A stretch of DNA of 33,419 nt from Entrophospora sp. SA101 (GCA_958430865.1 CAUDNR010001646.1:63608-97026); one strand, 5' to 3'; numbered from the stretch's first letter, positions 21,453-33,134 are shown. Numbers and translations: made by a program. The notes: a model not told the origin generated them from the sequence alone.

Positions 21453-22113
21453 TTACACATGTTAGATGATTTCTATTATTTAAGTAAATATGGAAGAGAA
21501 ATTCTAGATAGAGCTTTAGATGGAAATGATGGTGTTATCGTAGAAAAAGTACTAAATTCTTGTCTTCATCACTTTACAAATGATATTGAGTCAAATCTTA
21601 GTATATTGTGTATAATTGTATCAGAATTGCCAAGGATAGAAAAAACCTATTATAAATTATTATCAAGATTTTTTGCTCGGACTTCTATCATATTATTTCC
21701 ATTTGAGAATTCAACCTACCCCGTTACTAAATTTTATAAAGCTAATTGTGAAGATGATGACTTGATAATTGTTAAACAAAACGAGGGTTCTATTTATGAT
21801 TACATTTATAGTTTTTATCAAATGGGCAAAGGTTTCGTAAATAAATATATTCATGATTTTAATAATTTTGATGAATATGAAAAAAACACTACATTTAAAT
21901 CTTGTGTGAGATTAATAATTCCTTTCCCTGAGCTATATACTTATACAAAAGACTATTCATTTTGGAAAGAATTATTATACAAGCCAACAAATAATGCATT
22001 TGTTGAATTTGATAGTTTGGAAATGTTTAAACATTGGAATGGCAAAGTGCTGTTGGATTTAAAATGGGATAGATTTGGGTATAAATATTATTATGGAATT
22101 TGGTTCATTTACA

Positions 22114-22881
22114 TGACATTTTTATTAAGCTTTTCTCTTGCAACTTCTACAAATGACGATCTGTTGAATCCGAGCATCAAAACCTCGTTATTATATAGCA
22201 CAATTATTCTTGGATTGTTTCATCTCAATTTTGAAGTTAGACAATTCGTTTGGGACCCAAAAGAATATGTATTTGATTTTTGGAATCTTTTTGGTAAGAA
22301 ATTTATTTTTCAAATCATATAAAATAATAATACTATCAACTTAATCGTAGACTAATTGTTAAATTATTTATTTAATAGATTTTGGCGCTTATTTCATACC
22401 AGTTGTTACCTCAGTTCTATTGTTGTGTCATCATGAGAAGATTGATGATCAACTACTCGTTTCGCTGGTTTCAGCATCAAGTTTATTATTAGACTTGTGA
22501 CATTTTTATTAAGCTTTTCTCTTGCAACTTCTACAAATGACGATCTGTTGAATCCGAGCATCAAAACCTCGTTATTATATAGCACAATTATTCTTGGATT
22601 GTTTCATCTCAATTTTGAAGTTAGACAATTCGTTTGGGACCCAAAAGAATATGTATTTGATTTTTGGAATCTTTTTGGTAAGAAATTTATTTTTCAAATC
22701 ATATAAAATAATAATACTATCAACTTAATCGTAGACTAATTGTTAAATTATTTATTTAATAGATTTTGGCGCTTATTTCATACCAGTTGTTACCTCAGTT
22801 CTATTGTTGTGTCATCATGAGAAGATTGATGATCAACTACTCGTTTCGCTGGTTTCAGCATCAAGTTTATTATTAGACTTG
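22114..22881 (+). repeat. 384-base tandem duplication (2 copies)
   Basis: 22114-22497 and 22498-22881 are identical and head-to-tail. Each spans the end of exon 3, intron 3 and the start of exon 4. The left arm has the segment once (12806-13189). The junction shows no microhomology. The duplication brings an in-frame TGA into exon 4. Confidence 0.96.
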
Positions 22882-23538
22882 AAATTTTTATTATTTTTAA
22901 GAGTTATCAAATATTTTGGAATTTATTTTGCTATAGTAATAGGAGTTGCAAGAAAAGTCTTTTCATTTTTAGTAATTTTAACTATAATCATTTTAAGCTT
23001 CGCACATGCATTCCACTTATTATTGAAACCAAGTACACCAATTAATATAGACGTGGGCCCTAATTTCGATGATAGTATTAATAATAACCCTTGGAGCCTT
23101 GCTACAAGATATTATACATATTCTAAAAGCACTAATTCACGTGTTGAAGATTCTTTTCTCATGCAACCACCTGATCACAATACCAATATGTTTGCATATT
23201 ATAAGTCTTCAACACTTGCAATGTATAATTTCCTTACAGGTAATTTTAATTCTATTTGATTATAAATTACTACTAGATGTAATCAATCATATTTAATATA
23301 TATATTTTTTTTAATAGGCGATAATGGAGCATTTGGAGCATGGGAATTAGAAACAAATCCTTACTTGACAATATTAGTAATCCTATTTTCATTCATAGTC
23401 GTGGTGTACCTAATGAATTTATTCATTGGTTTGTTAAGTAATGAAATAGATGGTTTTAATAAAGATGAAATATTCTTGCTTCAAAAAGGAAAGGTACTTG
23501 TTAATTTATATATATTTATATATATGGTATTATGTATG

Positions 23539-23542
<4 letters not shown>

Positions 23543-23570
<28 letters not shown>
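23543..23570. repeat. TA microsatellite, 14 units
   Basis: Right-arm counterpart of the (TA)15 tract at 12115-12144, one unit shorter. It lies in intron 5 of the channel copy. Confidence 0.95.
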
Positions 23571-24809
23571 ACATTACATTATTATAACAACGATAATAAT
23601 AACTATATGTTTTTAATTATTAACTTTAGATTGTTAGTGAGATTGAATTATTTTATTTACTTCCCAATCAACGCCGTTGGAAACATTGGTTTCCGGATGT
23701 ATTGTAAATATTAATTTAATATAATTTATTATAATTGATTTTCGAATAATTTTCTATTTAATAATAATAAATAAATATTTTTTGCTTGCTTTTAGACATT
23801 ATTATGTACCAATTGACGATATTCGGGAAAAAATAAGAGAATATGATAACAGCAAAGAAAGTGTAGAATTTCTTCCATTTATTTCTGACAAACTCAGAAA
23901 AATAGCCGAAATGCCTGAACCAGTATCACATGATTCAAAGATTAATTACAGATTAGAAAAAATCGGAAATAGTCTCGAGAAAAATGAAAATGATCTTAAA
24001 GGAATTGAAAGTAATCTTAGAAATGATCTTAGAAATGACATGAAGGAAATCGAAAATAATCTTAAAAATGAATTAATGACACAAATACAAATTTTGATGA
24101 ATGAAATTAAAACATTAAAAAATAATCAATAATTTTTGTAAAATAGAACGATATTTATTTATAATATAATATATATATATGTATTTTTATTTATTTATAT
24201 TTAATAATTAATTATTCAATTCGGGTTAATAAAACTCACTGCAAATTCACTGCCATTTAAGTTATTTAATTGAAAATTTTGTTTAACCATCATTACAACA
24301 ATTATTGATTGGCCTCTTAAAAATAACGTTGCTTCATAAAATAGACCCAAAATGTTTATCATATTAATGTTGATTTGCTCATTACTTTTCTTGGAACAAT
24401 TATAATCTTTTCTGATTTGTTGATATAATACGTTGTGCAATTATTTTTAATTGTAATTGTAAATTTTTTCTCACAACTATTCCAACGAACATGTCACCAA
24501 TGGAACATTATGTGCTCTCTCTTCTTCCCTCATGTTGTGAATTATTCTTTGTTTTCTTTCTCTTTTGTTGAGGAAGATAGTTTAATTTTATATTAAAAAC
24601 GTTTGACTTTGATTATTAATGAAATGATAACTATTGCGCATTTGTAATCCCTCGTAATAAATTAATTATTCCTGTTTTAAACTTTTCCTCGTAATCAACT
24701 ATATTACTATTATATCACGGAAAGGGAAGTTGTACCTCGATCCGGGGAAATTTAACTGAGGTGAATTTAGACGTCAGTATTTGTTTCATATTAATATATG
24801 GTTATCCTA

Positions 24810-25045
24810 TGGCACGCCATTCTGGACAAAAGTGTACTACATTTTGTTGTAAGAAATAATTGCGACATTGTTGTAAATAATTGCAACATTTTGTTGCAAT
24901 TTTGATGGGTGTTTTCAGGCTTGACTATTATGACTAAACCAACGTTTAGACTTTAAACATTTTGACAAGCCTAAAAAAAAAAAAAATTAGACACCCATAT
25001 ATAATTGCAACAATTTAGTACACTTTTGTCCAGCATGACGTGCCA
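24810..25045. mobile_element. Foldback MITE, right-arm copy
   Basis: Reverse-complement copy of 10640-10875 with the same termini and flanking TA. It was copied with the arm rather than inserted independently, since the flanks match as well. Confidence 0.8.
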
Positions 25046-25487
25046 TATTATCCCAGAAATAGGATAAACCACCGGGAAAATGTCCGCCGCATTAGTATAT
25101 TAGTATTATTTTTAGGACATGTCACACGACTATTAGGTGAATTATAATATGCCGATCGAATTATGATACTATGGATCTCACTGAGTTTTATATTAACATT
25201 ATAATTTTTTTTTTTCATATTATCATACCAGTAATCTCTTAACTTTATTGTATGTTCATGAATCATGTAATTTAAATAGATCCATCGGTGGTAGTATTTT
25301 AACCATATTTAGTATTTTATGGACTTGTATCTATCAATATATTGTTCTGGATTATTTCCTGGATTATTCATCAACTCACCGTTTGCTGACAAATTTAACA
25401 GCTTGCCAGTTAAGGGATAGCTTGACGACTTGCGATCCAATTAATCATCAATCATTGATATTAGTATCAGGTCGTTTTTGTAAAACG

Positions 25488-25495
25488 TATAAATA
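25488..25495 (+). promoter_or_regulatory. Candidate TATA box of NmrA-like gene, right copy
   Basis: TATAAATA about 236 bases upstream of ATG 25731, identical in the two arms. Confidence 0.35.
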
Positions 25496-25730
25496 ACTTG
25501 CGAGTTTGATCAAAAGTTGATTTTTTTATTAAAATAAAAGAATAATAAATCAACTGATAAATCAATAAATCACTAAATCAACAAAACAAACAAGTAAATA
25601 CTTCAGCGTCACTTTTTCGTTCTACACAAAAAATAAAATATTATTCTTGATTTCTATCAATTAATAATTATTATCTTTGATTTTAATTTTAAGGTAAAAA
25701 TCAAAATAAACAATATATCCTCGATTCATC

Positions 25731-26762
25731 ATGAGCAGCTCACCATTCAAAGTAGTAACTATCGTTGGAGCCACGGGTAATTTGGGTTATCATATCGCAG
25801 AGGCATTTTTGGACGACGGCTCTTATAAGGTGAAGGTCCTTCGAAGAAAACCGGAAAACGAAAATGAAAAGTCCAAATTGTTGGCTTCTAGGGGCGCAGA
25901 AATTTTATATGCTGATTACAGTCAAAAGGATGATCTTGTCAAAGCTCTTAAAGGAACCGATGCTTTGGTCAGTGTCGTAAGTACCGATAAGGGTTCTATT
26001 TCCTCTATTCAATCCTCGTTGTTGGCCGCCGCTAAAGAAGCTAATGTGAAGAGGTTCATTCCGTCCGAATTTGGTTACAGATACAAGTGCGTTTTTATTT
26101 TTTGCTTTTTTTATTTTGTTGTTATTGTGTGTTGTTATTATGATAAACATGTTTTTTTTTTTGTAATGAAGGATTGGAGCTCATGTGCTCACGGATGATA
26201 AAATAAAATTTCAGAAGGAACTAGAAGAAAGTGGGATTGAGTATACTTTTATCTACAACGGATTATTCCAAGAATACCTTACCTGGTTTGCATATGACGT
26301 AAAGGACAAGAGAGCCACGTTCTATGTTGATGATAGCACAAAAATTTTCTGCACTTCTTGGCTTGATATTGGAAAATACACTGTTGAATCACTTAAAATA
26401 CCAGAGGCTCGTAATGCCCATATCCAAGTCGCTGGTGCGGTCTTGACATTAAAGGAATTGCTTCAAAAGTTTGAAGAGGCTACTGGTGGTGAGTGACTGT
26501 TTCGTTTTAAACACAATGCTTTTTTAAAAAAATGGTAACTGATCATATCGTGTGTATTGAAGGCTCAAAGTGGAAAGTTGTTGAAGATAAGGACTTACGA
26601 AAACGTTACGAAAACCAGATCCACCCAGTTCCAACATTGCTAGATTATTTCAAACTCGTGATTATGGAAAACATGAGTTTCGATAAGTTAGATAACGACA
26701 AATTCAGTTTCACTCCTCGTTCTATCGATGAAGTTATTAACTTTCTTGTGAAAAACGAGTAA
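25731..26762 (+). CDS. NmrA-like / isoflavone-reductase-like NAD(P)-binding protein (right copy)
   Basis: Exons 25731-26086, 26172-26488 and 26563-26762 give the same 290-residue protein as the left copy, with GATGNLG at residues 13-19 and RFIPSEFG at 108-115. All splice sites, the start and about 1.6 kb of upstream sequence are preserved, so if the duplication is real both copies should be expressed and dosage doubled. The substrate is unknown. The second intron is small and carries an alternative in-frame ATG at 26532 that a naive prediction could mistake for a separate gene. Confidence 0.92.
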
Positions 26763-27861
26763 ATATAATTTATTTTTGTCTTTTCAAAAATGCCACATGA
26801 CAATGTGTCATATACATACCTCTTTGTTGCTTTCTGTTTTAATTAAATTATCATTTTTATTGATTATATAAGGTCCTAAATACCAAAGGCCGATTACTTT
26901 CATTCAACCATATAAAAAAAGGGCTAGTCAATGTGGATAAAAATTGGAAATTTATATATATAATTTTTTTTTTAGTCGAATTTTTCATAATGTTATTTTT
27001 TTTTTTTGCAAAAAAACAATCAATGAGATATTATAAATTGTATGTTAAATATAAGAAATATAAGAAATAAAATTTTATTAAAAAAACCAACTTATTACTA
27101 TGCAATCACAAAATGTTTTTTTGAGTATGTGTAAACTCGATGATCGGACTTATCGAGTAAACCGACTTATCGAATTAAATTATTTAAATATTAAGAAAAT
27201 GGAGTGAAAATTTTGGCCGACCTATCGCGAGATCCGAGTTACCGACTTATCAGTGACCGACTTATCGAGTTTACATATGTATATGTATAATATATAATAA
27301 TTTTAAAAAATTCATCATTTAAATACCAGCATTGAAGTTTCTAAAGCCCTATGTTAACTTAGCATTAAATGATTATTATATTTACATTGGTTTTGCTATG
27401 CTAGGTACTCTTCTAACAAATGAGACTTTTCACTTCTAAAATTCGAATTACCTTTATAGTGAAGATGAAAATAATAAATATGTTAGTCATTATCTTTTTT
27501 ATTATCGTCAAAATCCTTTTTTTAATTAAAGCACTGATTAATTGTTATAAATTATATCCATAATATATGCTGGAATAAATACATAATGAAATACGAATTA
27601 ATATTAATTTTTTATTAGAGATTATTTTTTCCGAGTTAAATGTTATTAAACCACAATAATGGTAATGTTACTTGAAATCGAGTCTGAAACCCAGCATATA
27701 AATGAAGCATTGAAAGAATAGAATCTTCAAAAAAATAAATCCAACAAAAAAACAAATGATGATACCAAAAAAATATCAGTGTTATTATGCACCATCAAGT
27801 AATAATTCGTAAACGTTATATTGGAATTGCGCTGTACTTTTACAAACGAACATATTGATAC
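26763..27861. other. Intergenic arm DNA, right-arm counterpart of 7824-8922
   Basis: AT-rich; no gene is supported. It contains the MITE-like element at 27130-27275. Confidence 0.55.
27130..27275. mobile_element. MITE-like element, right-arm copy
   Basis: Reverse-complement copy of 8410-8555 with the same tgtaaactcgat termini and internal gataagtcgg-type repeats. Confidence 0.65.
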
Positions 27862-27867
27862 CAAATA

Positions 27868-28155
27868 ATCACGGAATCTATTCGTTGGTTTGCTTAGCAA
27901 TAAAATTGAACATCATAATACAAATACAAATGAAGCATTTTTGGCTCAAAAGGCAAAAATTATCATACAGATTGAATTATTTTATTCACTTCCTTATTCA
28001 ATGTCGTTAGAGATCCTGGTTTCCAGATATATTTTAAATAGAATAATAGCCATTTAATTAATCAAAGCATTCCTTTTAAAAAAAAATTTTTTTTGTTAGA
28101 TACTATAATGCACTAAATAATGAATGATATTCGTGAAAAAATTAAATTTCTGATA
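27868..28155 (+). pseudogene. Relic of a second channel gene, right-arm copy
   Basis: Same relic as at 7530-7817. It is easiest to read here on the plus strand: a diverged S6 end near 27885, then IELFYSLP with a one-base shift relative to the intact exon at 23630-23703, then after TTAG the NDIREKI motif near 28120-28140. It lies downstream of, and parallel to, the channel copy at 21453-24132. Confidence 0.7.
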
Positions 28156-29258
28156 GGGTTTTGTACAGTGTATAAAATTCAATGTGCGGAATGTGCGGGT
28201 GTAACATCGTACATTAGTATTAGCAGTTTTCTGCAGATAGTTTCTAAATTTGTAGAAATCTGCATTAGTTACACACTGAAATTTACACACTGGTTTTGTA
28301 TTCATGAATATCATAAAGGGGTCACACACTATTAAAAATCAAGTGATCAATTAATGTTTTTAAGGGATTTTTTGCTTAATAGTGTGTAACCCCTTAATGG
28401 GGCATACTGCAACAAAACCAGACAAAGTGAACATTGGTATTATCAAGGATTTCAGGGTTCAAAATTTAGTCATTTGTAATGTGATTATAATTATCAGTTT
28501 TATAATATCCTGATTGTTATCTTAAGTGATATATAGAACTATCCCTACTTATTTTCAATAGCATGCATGCGCTGAATTGGGATTTTATGTATTGGATATT
28601 ATTAATCTTTATATTATTAAATCTAATGTCTGTCACTTTTTGTGGATCTGATTGGTCAGTTCCAAGTGTTGTGACCTTATTGTGTAATAGATTTTATTTA
28701 TGGATAAGGTTGTACTATATACTAATTAATTTACAACAATTATGTAGAACTTTTAATAACTAATAAATATTAAATAATTTATGCTTTTGGAATGAAATTA
28801 ATTGACTAAATGAAAAAAAAAAGAAATCGTAAATAAATTCTATACTATCAATCACATACATAATGATGATAATCCACATAAATACAAATCTACATAACAA
28901 TCACATCTAAGACAGACTTAATATAAAAAAGCAAAATTTGTTCTATATCAAAAACAAAAGCATCATTTAAACAGCAAATCTAATTTATAAAAAATTTAGA
29001 TAGATTTTAATATTGAATTTCATATAAATATATAAAAATCCTTTTTTTACCTTGAAGTTAATTTAATCTACACAACCCATATATAAATATCTATTCTATA
29101 TTATTAAATATTCTATTATATTTCTACATCATATCAGCATAGTGGACTTTTGATTTTAACACTAAATGTGACATAAAGTGATGATCATATTTATATTGTG
29201 CAACTAACAAAATTAATTGAAAAAGTACTTTAAAATACTCATTAATGTAACATAAAAA
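28156..29258. other. AT-rich arm DNA, right-arm counterpart of 6427-7529
   Basis: Hairpin at 28316-28395, the shared 23-base motif at 28232-28254, and otherwise AT-rich sequence without a supported gene. Confidence 0.5.
28316..28395. repeat. Imperfect hairpin, right-arm copy
   Basis: Counterpart of 7290-7369; the stems 28316-28334 and 28377-28395 pair with one mismatch. Confidence 0.7.
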
Positions 29259-29259
29259 T

Positions 29260-29378
29260 TACACAAACAAATATGCATGGAACTTTGCATAAACATTCTT
29301 TGGGTGCTTTATATACTGAAAGTCCTTTCTCATCAAGTCCATCAAGTTCAGTTGCAGAGATGAACAAGAAGCAAAGTT
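29260..29378 (-). other. Diverged coding-like fragment, right-arm edge
   Basis: Minus-strand counterpart of 6307-6425 with four base differences, all changing the reading (LDEKGLSVYKAPKECLCKVP). The concentration of changes suggests this piece has its own history. Confidence 0.45.
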
Positions 29379-29656
29379 ATTAATATTACTCTTATTATGT
29401 TATGCGCCTTAAAAACTTTGTTTCTCATCTAGTTTTTGATAGGACCAAGATCTGAGGATCTTATTTTGCCCAAACATAAAGAAAAGAATAAACAACTTAT
29501 CAATATAAAAAAATAATATGCAAGGTGCACCAGTTTTTTTGTAACGATATTCCTCTTTTTTTTTACTTTAAAATAATTGAAAATTTCTGTTTCACAATAT
29601 AAAAAAGATCGATGTTCAATTTTGTCACTTTGTGATAAATAGGATGTCCATTATGC
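29379..29656. other. AT-rich DNA between repeat edge and transposase fragments
   Basis: Unique right flank of the inverted repeat. Short open pieces only; no recognisable gene. Confidence 0.5.
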
Positions 29657-29845
29657 TGTGTAGCACATCATGTAAACTTAGTTTGTTCAGATATTGTTAA
29701 AAAAAATTAGTTTTGGCAAGAATGTTTTATCTCAATGTCAAAAGTTTGTGAGTTATTTTCAAGGTTCTTATAAAGCAGGTGCACAACTTCATAATGAAAT
29801 AGTTGAAGCATTCATTATGGGTGGAGGTCTTAAGTCATCAGTGGT
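29657..29845 (+). pseudogene. Transposase-like fragment (AHHVNLV motif)
   Basis: The frame from 29657 reads CVAHHVNLVCSDIVKK, resembling the Cys/His-AHxLNL block of hAT-related transposases. A stop follows at 29708, and a shifted frame continues SFGKNVLSQCQKFVSYFQGS and onward to about 29845. Frameshifted, with no start; family assignment is by motif only. Confidence 0.5.
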
Positions 29846-29847
29846 AA

Positions 29848-30294
29848 CCATGTCGTAAATACATTAAAAATCAAATTGTCAAAAAATTCACAAAACAACG
29901 ACAACATGTTAAAAACCATATTCAAAATGTAAAAAATAAAATATCATTAACATTGGATATTTGGACATCTGAAAATTCTCACACATCATTTCTTGGGGTT
30001 ACTTGTCACTATATCAATGATGAATGGAAACTGAAACATTTTTTACTTGACATTATACCATTTCATGAATCACACAGTGCTGAAAATATGGTGAATGCTG
30101 TAAAAATTCTTTTAGAAGAATTAGGTGTGTCATCAAAGGTATTAGGAATAACAACAGATAATGCATCTGCAATGGTAGCTTTTGGAAGAGGAATAAAAAG
30201 TGAGTTGGGTATTAATCATAATAATCCACTTATTATTATCCTTTTTTTACAGCAAAAAACTCTATATGGAAAGATTATGAAAATACAATTATGA
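29848..30294 (+). pseudogene. hAT-family transposase fragment
   Basis: Open frame with ISLTLDIWTSENSHTSFLGV (first catalytic Asp region of the hAT RNase-H-like fold), then WKLKHFLLD, then ITTDNASAM near 30151-30174. This order is characteristic of the N-terminal part of the hAT catalytic domain. The remaining domain and the C-terminal dimerisation region are missing. A GT at 30200 with an AG at 30252 could splice it to the next open stretch. The upstream frame is closed at 29845 and no start is convincing. Most likely a truncated transposon copy; a domesticated exon is a less likely alternative. Confidence 0.75.
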
Positions 30295-33134
30295 CCTATT
30301 ATAATTCATGTGTGTATGCAGCAAGTGGAAGAAAGCTTGATGGAAATAAAATTACTGTGTCTGATGATGAACTAGAAAAGGTACAGATTGGTGGACCTTT
30401 CAGATAATCATAGCCTTTGTTGGGATGAAGTATGTTGGAGAAAAGGAAACCCTGATATTCAATTAAAAGAACCACATTTGAGAGATCATACAAGCAATCA
30501 AATAGATCAGTTTAGAGAATTTCTCAAAAAAATTTTTTATATACCTACAAAACAAAGTTTAATTACTCACATTAGAACATCATACAATGAAGCATTCAAT
30601 TGTGTAAAACTTTGTTTTCAGGATAAAAAAATTGATTATTGGAAAACTTACAGCACACGCCATGCCCTTGCTGTTCTTCAATATAATAATGGTTTATTGA
30701 ATATGCTGGAAATTTCCAGGTCAGCTTGTAATATCCAACAATTATCTGAAGCTGACAAATATAATATTAATCAAATAAGTGAACAGCGAATAAAGCAAAA
30801 TCAGAAAAACGTTATTAGTATTGCTGAAAGAAATCAAGAACGTGGTAAGAAGATTCAAGAACAGAAAAGGAATCTTGAGACATTTGATTGGGACAAGGTA
30901 AACAACCTGGTTTGAAATATATTAAATAATATGTTAATATTCTTTGATTTTTTTTTTTTTTTTTAGGATTATGTACCTTATGGACGTAGTGTTCAGGAAA
31001 AAATAAAAGCTAAAGAATTTGAACCTACATTTGCCAAATATATATTTGATTTTGAAAAAATTATAAAATGTCTGGCTTGTGATGCTTTTCCCAAGTATTC
31101 TCCAACAGGATTGTGTCAGTATCATGACTTCTGTTTGAAATTTGGATATCATCATGAATTTCCAAATAATCAATACACACCACCTTCACAAGACTTGAAA
31201 GCTAATCCACCTACATCATATGATGTGCTTACAAAAGTATTCAAATATCAAAAGTTTCAAGAATCACAAGAAATGGCAATATCAGAATATGTTAATGGAA
31301 ATCATACTTTTGTTTCAATGAGAACAGGTGCTGGAAAATCAATGTGTTATTGGATTTCTGCTATAATGCGTGGAGGTTTGACCATTGTAATAAGCCCATT
31401 AGTATCTTTAATTGATGATCAAGTGGTAAGTTTTATTAATGATTTATATTTAAAAGAAAGAAAATTTACCTTACTCTTTTATAGATTGCTGGAATTGGGT
31501 GTGCTAGTATTTATACTGGTGAAGATAGGCCACGAGAATACTTTGAAAAAGTCTTTTCAGAAATTGCTGTTGGATTGACAAAACTCATATATGTGACTGC
31601 AGAAAGTTTTGTTTATAATGAATCATTTACCAAAATGCTGTTGAACTTTTCCAAAAATTCACCTGTGTCTTTTGTAATAGATGAAGTACATTGTATTATA
31701 GAAAGTGGACATTATAGGTAAAAAAACTAAAATAAATTGGCTTTTTAGTAAAATAATTATTATTGAAATAAATGTAATCTAACTTTTCATGGAACAAACT
31801 TAGGAAAATCACCATCTATTTCCCGATATCCCAATTATGATGCTTACAGGAACTTGCAAGGAAATTGATGCTCATGCAATATTGGAAAATCTTTGTATTT
31901 CTCCATCTGATGTTACCTTTGTTCAAGGAATTTCTTTTTCATGTCCAGAGCTTAAAATAGAGGTGCATTCTAAAAGTACTAAAGAGAAATTAATTAGAGA
32001 AATTATCATGTTGTTGAAAGAATTAGAAGATGGAAAATGCATTATCTACTGCCCAACAGTGCATGTGTGTGATAATGTTTATGAACTACTCTGTGAAAAA
32101 GCTGATCTTGATATGAATATGGCAGTGTATTACAGTTCTCTAGGTAATGGAGAAAAAAATAAAAAATTGAAATCATGGAAAGATAATAAAATTCAGATTA
32201 TGATTGCAACTAATGCTTTTGGTATGGGAATTAATGACAAAAAAATTCGCCTAGTAATACATTATACATTTCCATTGAGTATAGGTAAGTAACTAACTAC
32301 TGCTTTAAAAATTAAACAGATTGATATAATATAATCTTACCTTTTTATAATAGGCAATCTTGTCCAAGAAACAGGGAGAGCAGAAAGAGATCATAATTCT
32401 GCAAAATCTGTGATTTTTTATTCCCGTCATGATATTTGTACTAATTATACAATTATAACACAAGGAAGAGAATTGTAAGTATTTTGATATTGTAATGTAA
32501 AATTAAAACCAATAATAATAATACAAACGATTTTTGTAGAGTGACTGAGGAAGTAGATGAAGGTTCTGAAATAGATAAAAGGCAAGCCAAAATATTTGAA
32601 GTTGTTTATTTTTGTGAGGAGCAATATACTTGTAGAGAATATATGCTAGCAGAATATTTTGCATGGAATGGTGATACTCTGAATCCTCCATGTGGAAATT
32701 GTGACAACTGTTTACGAGTACAAGCTAAACCTGTATCTAAAGTTAATTTGATGTCAGATGTGCTCAAAATGGTAGAGGTAAGTGAAGAAGTGGTGAATAA
32801 ATTGAACGAAAATGGTAAAATAGCTACACCAAAGAATATTATACAGGTTTATTGTCAATTGAAATGTGATCATGAAGAACTCACCTTGTTGAATACTTAT
32901 AAAGATAAAACGTTTAAACAAGAAAGATTGATTAAGACTAAAGCTGAAGCACTACATTTGCTTGATCTGCTTATAATACGTAAAATAGTGAAAGTAATGA
33001 TAAACTTATATAGACCAAACTCAAATGGAAGTATATTACAGACAAATCTTCATATATTTGGTGTCATTGAAGGTGCTACTGCAATGATAATGCAAGAAAA
33101 TTGGGAAAAATTATTTAATTCTCGACAAAAATAA
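30253..33134 (+). CDS. RecQ-family DNA helicase, 5' end unclear, frameshifted
   Basis: ATP-dependent 3'-5' helicase family. Exons 30388-30897, 30967-31425, 31485-31717, 31804-32284, 32354-32474 and 32540-33134. The first carries a region of unknown function (CWDEVCWRKGNPDIQL...STRHALAVLQYNNG). The second has a Cys/His cluster (KCLACDAFPKYSPTGLCQYH), then the RecQ motif FKYQKFQESQ, Walker A TGAGKS at 31324-31341 and VISPLVSLIDDQ. Motif II is DEVH at 31680-31691, motif V ATNAFGMGIN, motif VI QETGRAERD, and the Zn-binding end PCGNCDNC near 32690. The join 31717/31804 is off by one base: the phase from exon 3 gives an early stop, whereas frame 0 gives ENHHLFPDIPIMMLTGTC. A second 1-base shift near 30385 separates the open stretch from 30253. 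It is a decayed gene or contains sequence errors; it may have been carried by a transposon. Confidence 0.82.

Larger units (their letters stand above)
21453..24132 (+). pseudogene. Truncated right-arm copy of WD40/TRP-like channel gene
   Basis: This corresponds to 13850-11553 read in reverse. It begins mid-exon 3 at the gap, so the propeller-encoding exons are missing here. Exon 3 ends at 22293, and exon 4 starts at 22379 but is cut at 22497 by a 384-base tandem duplication. The junction reads gac-ttg-tga, giving an in-frame stop at 22498-22500. After the duplicated part, intact exons follow: exon 3 end 22677, exon 4 22763-23239, exon 5 23318-23493, exon 6 23630-23703, exon 7 23796-24132. The pore, S6 and coiled coil are identical to the left copy. 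It would not make a channel as assembled; an assembly fault near the contig end is an alternative to true decay. Confidence 0.9.
24133..25730. other. Intergenic DNA, right-arm counterpart of 9955-11552
   Basis: Same content as the left arm in reverse: AT-rich DNA, the foldback MITE at 24810-25045 and the NmrA-like promoter region. No additional gene is supported. Confidence 0.6.
21453..29378 (-). repeat. Right arm of 7.5-kb inverted repeat
   Basis: Reverse complement of 6307-13850. Without the extra 384-base copy the arm is 7542 bases against 7544. Substitutions relative to the left arm are confined to 29277, 29280, 29324 and 29330. Similarity ends at 29378, after which the sequence turns to transposase-like DNA unrelated to the left flank. 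Confidence 0.97.

Noticed and set aside
22497..22706. Independent 69-residue membrane protein
   Set aside because: It is the duplicated end of channel exon 3 inside the 384-base tandem duplication, not a gene.
26532..26762. Separate 76-residue gene starting at ATG 26532
   Set aside because: The first part is intron 2 of the NmrA-like gene; the conserved sequence starts at the splice acceptor 26563 and joins in phase to the upstream exon.
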